A DNA stretch of 9,989 nt, taken from assembly GCA_002331625.1 (NCBI GenBank), contig DCZN01000114.1, positions 1 through 9,989 of the forward strand, in the 5' to 3' direction. Position numbers and translations under genes: made by a program. The notes below the pieces were generated by a model. The model was not told the DNA's origin. It saw only the letters and a program-made list of their open reading frames with translations, and searched no databases. This document shows positions 1 to 5,395 of this stretch, in pieces. The stretch comes from Nitrospira sp. UBA2083 (lineage in GTDB: Bacteria; Nitrospirota; Nitrospiria; Nitrospirales; Nitrospiraceae). The stretch's first letter is position 1, and every line of letters starts with the position of its first letter.

Positions 1-1586
1 GTCACGGCATAGAAGTAGGGCGTATCGTTCGTGAGACCTTCATGGGTGTAGGGATTCGTCACGCCTTCGATTTTCGTGGCCCCTTGGATCGTGATATGCG
101 GTGCCGTGCTGAAATAGAGGTTGTAGGATTGAGCGCCCGGCACCTCCATCCAGCTCAGGAAGATCTCTGTATCGCCGGCCTTTACCGCCAAGCTTCGGGG
201 AGGCTGCACCGCTCCGACTTCCGCCGTCTGCGCCGGATCTTGTTTCCCGCGATTCAACTCCTCTTCCGTCGGCACATACTTGAGGATCCGGTTGTTCCCG
301 CTATCAACCACGAACACGCTGCCTTCCTTATCCACCGCAATCCCGTAGGGGAAGTTGAGCTGTCCCTCCGTCTTCCCACGGTTGCCAAACGAACACAGAA
401 AGGTCCCGTTGCCGTCGAACTTCTGAATGCGATGGTTGCCGCTGTCGACGACATAAACGTTGCCGAGCGCATCACAGGCAATCCCCCAGGGTGACTTGAA
501 TTGCCCCGGCCCGCTGCCCTCACGCCCCCACTTGGTCAAAAAGCTGCCCCGCGTATCGAACTTCTGGATACGGTTGTTGCTTTCATCGGCGACATAGATA
601 TTCCCAACGAAATCGACCGCCACTCCGCGAGGGAAAAAAAACGCACCATCGAAACTCCCGTCCCGCCCCCACTTCAAGAGCGGCTGTCCGTCGGCTTGAA
701 ATTTTTGAATACGGGCGTTACTCGTGTCGGACACATACACGTTGCCGTCCTGGTCGGTCGTAATACCCCACGGTACGTCGAAGCGACCCATCTCAGCCCC
801 GCGCCAGGCAAACCCAAATTTACCCCAGGACTTCTGCACATTGCCTTCTAGGTCGAACTTCTGGACGCGGTTGTTCCCGCTATCAGCCACATAGACGACA
901 TCGTCAGGCCCAACGGCAAGCCCGCGGGGATAGTAGAACTGACCTTCCTGCGAACTGGGTTCCCCACCCCATCGAGCCAAAAACTTTCCGGTCTTGTCGA
1001 ATTTTTGAATCGAATGGTTGTCGGTATCCGCCACGTAGAAGTTACTGTCCTTATCGAGTGCGATTCCGGTCGGCGAGCTGAGTTCCCCTTCGTCGACTCC
1101 TTCGCGACCCACGACCATCGCCAGGAGATAGGGCGATGGGATCGCCATCACTTCACCTGATTCAGGGCTTTCTCCCTTCGAAGTCACGACGGTCACGACG
1201 TAGTGGTAACAGGTTCCATTGGCCAGGTCGTCATGAACATAGGGACTGGACGCGCCTTCCAAACACGTCGCCTTGTCTTTCTTCACACCGATCACGCTTT
1301 TGAAATCTTCTGGACCAGCGATGGGACGGGTCAGCTCAGAAAACTTGATCTGCACACCCTTGGTCGTCTGGAAGTACAGGTTGTAGTACATGGCATCCGG
1401 AACTGGATCCCAGGTAATGGTGATGCGCCCGTTACCCGGTTTAGCCTGAACGTTCTGCGGAGCAGGCGGCAGTTCTTCCTCCTCTACCACCGAATCTCCA
1501 CCCCCCCATTCTCCTTGGAGACCCTCGATACAGATAGGGAACCGATTGAATTGATACGTGTCGTCAAAAAGGCAGGCTTTGATCAC
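1..1586 (-). CDS. FN3-NHL(x6)-FN3 repeat protein, partial (C-terminus beyond the left edge)
   Basis: The minus strand is open from an in-frame TGA at 1596-1598 to the window edge, giving about 528 residues. Residues ~40-147 look like a fibronectin-type-III domain (ITITWDPVPDAMYYNLYF near the start, YHYVVTVVTSKG near the end). Residues ~165-440 hold six NHL repeats of the form P-x-G-[ILV]-A-x-D ... [VIF]-Y-V-x-D-[ST]-x-N-x-R-[IV]-Q-K-F, enough for a six-bladed beta-propeller. A second FN3-like domain starts near residue 455 (FLSWMEVPGAQSYNLYFST) and reaches the edge at PYFYAVT. The start chosen is GTG 1584-1586, with GAGG seven bases upstream; no ATG occurs near it. The N-terminus (MIKACLFDDTYQFNRF) has no signal peptide or lipobox, which is odd for a domain set often found outside the cytoplasm. 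An acidic VVEEEEL stretch lies just before FN3-1. NHL propellers usually bind proteins, RNA or ligands, or have lyase activity; the specific role here is unknown. Domain calls are firm; function is not. Confidence 0.85.
   Translation of the reverse strand, partial: MIKACLFDDTYQFNRFPICIEGLQGEWGGGDSVVEEEELPPAPQNVQAKPGNGRITITWDPVPDAMYYNLYFQTTKGVQIKFSELTRPIAGPEDFKSVIGVKKDKATCLEGASSPYVHDDLANGTCYHYVVTVVTSKGESPESGEVMAIPSPYLLAMVVGREGVDEGELSSPTGIALDKDSNFYVADTDNHSIQKFDKTGKFLARWGGEPSSQEGQFYYPRGLAVGPDDVVYVADSGNNRVQKFDLEGNVQKSWGKFGFAWRGAEMGRFDVPWGITTDQDGNVYVSDTSNARIQKFQADGQPLLKWGRDGSFDGAFFFPRGVAVDFVGNIYVADESNNRIQKFDTRGSFLTKWGREGSGPGQFKSPWGIACDALGNVYVVDSGNHRIQKFDGNGTFLCSFGNRGKTEGQLNFPYGIAVDKEGSVFVVDSGNNRILKYVPTEEELNRGKQDPAQTAEVGAVQPPRSLAVKAGDTEIFLSWMEVPGAQSYNLYFSTAPHITIQGATKIEGVTNPYTHEGLTNDTPYFYAV
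279..1085 (-). repeat. Six tandem NHL-repeat coding units
   Basis: Within the partial protein above, six units of about 47 residues (roughly 140 bp) recur. Their core motifs lie at about 998-1085, 852-940, 693-785, 555-640, 414-510 and 279-362. In reading order the conserved cores are VADTDNHSIQKF, VADSGNNRVQKF, VSDTSNARIQKF, VADESNNRIQKF, VVDSGNHRIQKF and VVDSGNNRILKY. The DNA has diverged more than the protein, so these are long-established blades and not a recent expansion. The last unit ends in RILKY, the usual slight change at a closing blade. Confidence 0.85.
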
Positions 1587-1593
1587 GGTGTTG

Positions 1594-1597
1594 CCTC
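1594..1597 (-). promoter_or_regulatory. Ribosome-binding site selecting the GTG start of the NHL protein
   Basis: Read on the minus strand, GAGG sits seven bases before GTG 1584-1586. It overlaps the in-frame TGA at 1596-1598, so no longer version of this reading frame is possible without a frameshift. This is the main evidence for the start. Confidence 0.6.
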
Positions 1598-1636
1598 AAA
1601 ATTACTTGTGGGAACAGTTCAGAAACGGAGGATCTT

Positions 1637-1657
1637 TCAATCATTTAGACTGATTGA
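1637..1657. repeat. Small perfect inverted repeat (TCAATCA-N7-TGATTGA)
   Basis: TCAATCA at 1637-1643 is repeated inverted as TGATTGA at 1651-1657, with a 7-base spacer. Arm-to-arm spacing is 14 bp, which could suit a dimeric regulator, and it lies about 50 bp upstream of the NHL start. At 7 bp per arm it could also be chance. It is AT-rich and has no T-tract, so it is not a terminator. Confidence 0.3.
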
Positions 1658-1865
1658 GCACTCTAGCAAAGCGACGGAAATGGAGTCAAGGCGGCCTCAT
1701 ACCTTCAAGATTTTCATCATGAAGGAACCCCTATGGTATCCATGGCCGGATCGATTACAATGCATCGGTCAGCCGACCTGAAACCCTTAATCAGGTGGCT
1801 CGCGGTGAATGCATATGACAGCCAGACGTTATTCTCCGAATACAAAGGAGCCTGACAGGCCAACC

Positions 1866-2075
1866 ATGCGAAACTTCATACTTGGTGTCATACTTGGTAC
1901 TGTACTCACCACGATGGGGAACCAGGCGGCAGGAAAAGATGGGGCCGGAGGGAGTGGGCGGCCTCCGCTCATGAATGAAGAGCGAGAGCACCAATTTCAA
2001 CTTCAACTTGACCAGATGCGTCATCAGACTGAACTGGAACAGGCGCGGATGCAGGGTAAAAAGAGGCCGTGCTAG
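1866..2075 (+). CDS. Small exported or membrane-anchored protein of unknown function
   Basis: This is a 69-residue protein. Residues 1-22 (MRNFILGVILGTVLTTMGNQAA) form a short basic start plus a hydrophobic core, typical of a signal peptide or single anchor. The rest is a glycine-rich linker (AGKDGAGGSGRPP) and a charged, Gln/Glu-rich helix (NEEREHQFQLQLDQMRHQTE), probably a short coiled coil. The frame is open further upstream to an ATG at 1809, but that would put about 19 polar residues before the hydrophobic core, so ATG 1866 is preferred. AAAGGAG lies at 1844-1850, about 15 bases from this ATG, which is longer than usual, so the start is only moderately certain. It is the first of three co-directional genes. 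I do not recognise the family. Alternatively it could be an unexpressed frame. Confidence 0.55.
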   Translation: MRNFILGVILGTVLTTMGNQAAGKDGAGGSGRPPLMNEEREHQFQLQLDQMRHQTELEQARMQGKKRPC

Positions 2076-2187
2076 CGAACCGCTGGGGCAGCTGGTCGAT
2101 TCGATCATGCGGAATTTGGTAGAACTGACAGCCAATAATAAGTCGTGTCTGGATGGTGGCTAGCATAGATTCATAAGGTGAACCGAT

Positions 2188-2361
2188 ATGAGGATGTTTC
2201 AAGTCAAGCAAACAGTGACCTATGAACTCGTCATGGCCGCAGGAACTGAGCAGGAAGCTATGTTGAAGGCCAAGGGTATTCCACTGACTCAATGGACTGC
2301 CGAGCCTGATGAGATCACCGCGGAGATGCTCGATGAGACCGATGAAATTGACGATTACTGA
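2188..2361 (+). CDS. Small acidic hypothetical protein (57 residues)
   Basis: It begins MRMFQVKQTVTYELVMAAGT and ends DETDEIDDY. The N-terminal third alternates polar and hydrophobic residues like a beta strand pair (FQVKQTVTYELVMAA), then comes a helix-like segment (EQEAMLKAKG), then a strongly acidic tail. The ATG is preceded by AAGGTG at 2175-2180 with seven-base spacing, a good ribosome-binding site. It sits between the exported small protein and the cytochrome gene on the same strand, 112 bp after the first and 81 bp before the second. An antisense frame of 142 codons (1969-2397) covers it but lacks comparable start signals and crosses two plus-strand genes. The short beta-strand start with a helix containing EA repeats recalls many small stand-alone bacterial proteins of unknown function; I assign none. 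Confidence 0.6.
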   Translation: MRMFQVKQTVTYELVMAAGTEQEAMLKAKGIPLTQWTAEPDEITAEMLDETDEIDDY

Positions 2362-2442
2362 GCGGCACTCGTCGCCACTGTCACCATCGAGGAACACTGC
2401 TCATCATAGTCAACTTTCACCAACAGCGAAGGAGACGGGACC

Positions 2443-2961
2443 ATGCAGACCAGTCACCCAATACAAACTTTCACACTGTGTGTCTGCATCATCGCTATGG
2501 TGACTGCTACCGCCATGGCAGGGGACAAGGGTCGCACAAGCGGGCAGGCGATGCCCTTCGACAAGAAAACCGAGGATCAGGCGCGGTACATGATCAAGAT
2601 GGCGGGGTGCAACGATTGCCATACCACCGGGTATGCGGAGGCGGCAGGAAAGATGCCCGAACAAGATTGGCTCAAAGGCGATGCGACGGGATGGCGAGGC
2701 CCATGGGGTACGACCTATGCCAGCAATCTGCGGCTCTATATGCAGAATATTTCGGAAGACCAGTGGATCAAAATCTCACGCTCAGTGGAATTTCGTCCAC
2801 CCATGCCGTGGTTCGTCCTTCGCGAGATGAAGGAGCAGGACCTGAGAGCCATCTATCGATTTATCAGAAAATTGGGACCAGCCGGCGAACCGGCGCCCAC
2901 GTATCTCCCACCTGATCAGGAGCCGAAACAACCGTTTATCCAGTTTCCTTCAGGTCAGTAG
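2443..2961 (+). CDS. Exported monohaem c-type cytochrome
   Basis: The product is 172 residues. Residues ~1-26 are a signal peptide (hydrophobic TLCVCIIAMVTATAMA, cleavage probably after AMA). One CxxCH haem-attachment site, C56-N-D-C59-H60, lies in the mature part, with His60 as proximal ligand. Met121 in FRPPMPWF is the likely distal ligand, since a proline-flanked Met some 60 residues after CxxCH is common in small class I cytochromes c. Helix-like segments precede the haem site (DQARYMIKMAGC) and follow the Met (DLRAIYRFIRKLG), the latter matching the usual C-terminal helix. The tail after residue 145 is proline-rich and ends with no further domain. AAGGAG at 2429-2434 is eight bases before ATG. 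It should act in the periplasm as an electron carrier or as a subunit of a redox enzyme; no partner enzyme is in the window. It faces the polysaccharide operon tail to tail, 35 bp apart, and no clear hairpin terminator is visible between them. Confidence 0.88.
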   Translation: MQTSHPIQTFTLCVCIIAMVTATAMAGDKGRTSGQAMPFDKKTEDQARYMIKMAGCNDCHTTGYAEAAGKMPEQDWLKGDATGWRGPWGTTYASNLRLYMQNISEDQWIKISRSVEFRPPMPWFVLREMKEQDLRAIYRFIRKLGPAGEPAPTYLPPDQEPKQPFIQFPSGQ

Positions 2962-2996
2962 GAGCTTCGTAGACGACCAGGATCTTGAGATAGAAT

Positions 2997-5309
2997 CTAT
3001 ACGGCTACCGACCGTTCTCCGGCTGAATAATCGATCATGTAGCTTGGGAGTGAATTCGATGCTACTCCATTCAGCACGATATGGATAGGCTTGTCGGCAC
3101 GTAACGAGTGAACTGCCTGCTTCACGGCTTGCTTGGACGTCACATTCGCTCTCACGACAAGAATATGTAGGTCGCAATGACTTTCAAGCACATTCATCGT
3201 CGCGACAGGAAGGATCGGCGGGGCATTCAGCAGAATATAGTCAAATTCATCCCGCAACTGCGATAACACTCGGTCAAGCTGACCAGCTCTCAGCAGTTCC
3301 GTGGAATTGCCGACCGATTCACCTGCCTGCATAATCCAACAGGGCACATCAGACAAGGCACTCATGGCCTGTTGCGGAGGAATATCGCTCCTTAGACAAT
3401 CAATCAGTCCATGCTTTGCGGGTGTTTCCACGAATGCTGAGAGTTCAGGAAACACGAAATCGCAATCCAATAAGAGCACACGCCTTCCAAAATCTCTGGC
3501 AAGGGTGTACCCCAGATTAACCACTGTCGTGGTTTTTCCCTCGCCCTTGATCGCGCTTGTCACCGCGGCAACGACCGGTGCACCTGTGGCGTTGATCAGC
3601 TGCAACCGTGCCGCAGCGACGCGATACTGCTCTGCCGCCATGGAACGCGGGAAAATTTTCGAGACAAATCTTTTATCTAACTCACGGAAGTTCACGAGCT
3701 CAGTCGACGACCGTTTGTCCGGCACTACCTCCGATCGAGGAGACCGTAGGTTCAGGCCAAGTGAAAGCCTTGGCAACGCCGAGCTCTGTGCCGGCTGTTG
3801 ATCACCGGCTGTGTGCCAGAGTGATGAAAAATCCGGAATGGATGCCAGGAGTCGAGGACCTGCCAGAAGAATCTCTATATCTTCAGGGCCTCTGAACTGA
3901 GGAGTAAGTCGTTCGCGCAAAATGGTCAATCCTGCCCCTGAAACGCATCCGAATACAATTCCCAGTAGCACTACTTTCACTTTACTCGGAATAGCAGGGT
4001 CCCTCGGGAAGTTGGCACGATCCAAGATACGGAACTTTCCTCCCTTCTGGCGCTTCTCGGCATTCTCTTGCACTCGGGTGTGCAACCGTTTATCAAGGAG
4101 CTTCGCATAATTGTCCTTCATATTGCTGTAGTCACGTTCCAGCACCAGGAGCTCCTGCTCAACTACAGGTGACCTCTCTAATCGTTTTTCTAACTCTCCC
4201 CTGGTTGTGTGGAGCTGTTCGAGACGCCGCTGGAGCAGCGATATTTCCGTCCGCGCCTCACTTTGGAGTTTCGCCAGCTCTTGCAGATAGGGATCGAGCT
4301 GTGTCTTATCGGCCCGGATGGCATCCCGGCCATACAAGTTGACCAATTCTTCCTCTACCCGCCGGATCTCTTCCTTAACCAACACGACCTCGGGATACCC
4401 GTCCCAAAATTCAGCCCTCAGTTTGACGAGCTGCTCCCGCAATTCCCGAAGACGTTTAAACAGCGGATCAACTTCCGTCGATCGTGATATCCCCAGCATA
4501 GGGCTCTGTTGTCCGGACACACGATACTGTTGCACGGCTTGATTCAGCATGGCCATTTTGTCTGAATGGCGCTGAAGGTCCTCGGTGGTTCTTGTGATAT
4601 CCGCTTCGACGCGATCGAGAGTCCGCATATTGGCATCTGTTTGCGTGGGAAGGCCACCCAAGTGCAATTTCTTGAATTGGCTGATATGTTCTTCTTTCTT
4701 TTCCAACTCTTGCTTCATGAGTCTTAGTTCTTCATCCAAAAACTCTCCGGTACCTGCCACCTCCATTTCACGTTCTCTATTGGTATCTTGAATGAACTTG
4801 TCCCCGATTCGCTGCACTACCCGCTGAGCCGTGTTGGGATCTTCATGCAGAAAGGAGACGACGAACCCCTCTATCAAAGTCTGATTACTCATTCCCAACG
4901 CAGGGTCATTCTTGATCCGCTCAACCCTTGTCCAGTCCAACAACGTGCCGACAGCTTTCGACTTTTCTCGCTCGTCTGCTCCTTCTGGATAGAGACCCAG
5001 ATCTTGAGCCACACCACTCATGAAATCTCGATTGACAATTTGTTTCTGAATAAGATAGAGGCGCTTTTCGAATTTTCCTTCGGAATCACCTCCACCAATA
5101 ACATTGTCGACGCCACTCCCGTCTGCAACAATCAGGGTTTGCGACTGAAAATATTTTGTCGCGAAGACATAGTATGACCCAGCCAGTACCAAAGAGACCG
5201 CCATCGATCCGGCAATCAGGAGCCTGTTACGCCATGCAATGAGAACATACTGGTGAATAAGATCCGCCGCTGTCGGCTCAGCCGGGGTGATTCCTTCAAT
5301 TGATTGCAT
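2997..5309 (-). CDS. Wzz/Wzc-type polysaccharide co-polymerase with BY-kinase-like P-loop domain
   Basis: This 770-residue inner-membrane protein has the full Wzc-like layout. A first membrane segment spans ~30-52. A periplasmic region follows with long coiled coils (~190-255 and ~283-410) and a GNVR/Wzz-type segment (FWDGYPEVVLVKEEIRRVEE). The proline-rich lead-in ANFPRDPAIP (432-441) precedes a second membrane segment at ~444-464. The cytoplasmic ATPase domain covers ~555-770, with P-loop KGEGKTTT (588-595) and Walker A' LLLDCD (612-617, both Asp kept). Walker B reads DYILLNAPP (690-698), so Asn695 stands where family members normally have Asp. The pre-P-loop helix EQYRVAAARL (560-569) keeps E-x2-R but has Ala where the second Arg is usual. 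The C-terminus SYMIDYSAGERSVAV has two Tyr and no tyrosine cluster. Known family role: control of chain length and export of capsule or exopolysaccharide, usually through autophosphorylation; kinase activity here is doubtful. GGAG sits eight bases before ATG. It is the last gene of the operon, 86 bp after the dehydratase fusion. Confidence 0.88.
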   Translation of the reverse strand: MQSIEGITPAEPTAADLIHQYVLIAWRNRLLIAGSMAVSLVLAGSYYVFATKYFQSQTLIVADGSGVDNVIGGGDSEGKFEKRLYLIQKQIVNRDFMSGVAQDLGLYPEGADEREKSKAVGTLLDWTRVERIKNDPALGMSNQTLIEGFVVSFLHEDPNTAQRVVQRIGDKFIQDTNREREMEVAGTGEFLDEELRLMKQELEKKEEHISQFKKLHLGGLPTQTDANMRTLDRVEADITRTTEDLQRHSDKMAMLNQAVQQYRVSGQQSPMLGISRSTEVDPLFKRLRELREQLVKLRAEFWDGYPEVVLVKEEIRRVEEELVNLYGRDAIRADKTQLDPYLQELAKLQSEARTEISLLQRRLEQLHTTRGELEKRLERSPVVEQELLVLERDYSNMKDNYAKLLDKRLHTRVQENAEKRQKGGKFRILDRANFPRDPAIPSKVKVVLLGIVFGCVSGAGLTILRERLTPQFRGPEDIEILLAGPRLLASIPDFSSLWHTAGDQQPAQSSALPRLSLGLNLRSPRSEVVPDKRSSTELVNFRELDKRFVSKIFPRSMAAEQYRVAAARLQLINATGAPVVAAVTSAIKGEGKTTTVVNLGYTLARDFGRRVLLLDCDFVFPELSAFVETPAKHGLIDCLRSDIPPQQAMSALSDVPCWIMQAGESVGNSTELLRAGQLDRVLSQLRDEFDYILLNAPPILPVATMNVLESHCDLHILVVRANVTSKQAVKQAVHSLRADKPIHIVLNGVASNSLPSYMIDYSAGERSVAV

Positions 5310-5395
5310 GGGCAGCGCTCCGCACGATGTTAGAAGACGCGGTGAGATCTTGATATGGTAAGCTCATCAGCATCTTCACTACCACCTCAACACAC

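Larger units (their letters stand above)
1587..1865. other. Divergent intergenic region
   Basis: This 279-bp stretch separates the minus-strand NHL gene from the plus-strand small genes, so it should carry promoters for both. I see no convincing -35/-10 pair. A weak TACAAT hexamer lies on the plus strand near 1755 but lacks a credible -35. The only clear structure is a 7-bp inverted repeat at 1637-1657, listed separately. Minus-strand frames upstream of the NHL start do not encode a hydrophobic signal peptide. Confidence 0.5.

Noticed and set aside
42..1781. Several plus-strand open frames (e.g. 42-494, 501-851, 1203-1781)
   Set aside because: They lie antisense to the minus-strand FN3/NHL frame, whose domain pattern is unmistakable, and show no family features; the 1203-1781 frame also runs past the NHL start into intergenic DNA without domain content.
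1969..2397. Minus-strand frame of 142 codons
   Set aside because: It overlaps the small exported protein and covers the whole 57-residue gene on the plus strand, which has a better ribosome-binding site and a plausible composition; the antisense protein has no recognisable features.
2478..2915. Second plus-strand frame of 145 codons inside the cytochrome gene
   Set aside because: The overlapping frame has a signal peptide, CxxCH and Met ligand; this one has only a shifted reading of the same DNA.
2962..2996. Possible bidirectional terminator between the convergent cytochrome and co-polymerase genes
   Set aside because: Only a 5-bp ATAGA/TCTAT pair with a one-base gap is present, without a GC stem or T-tract.
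3301..5177. Multiple plus-strand frames across the co-polymerase gene
   Set aside because: They are antisense shadows of a 770-codon gene with continuous Wzz and P-loop features.
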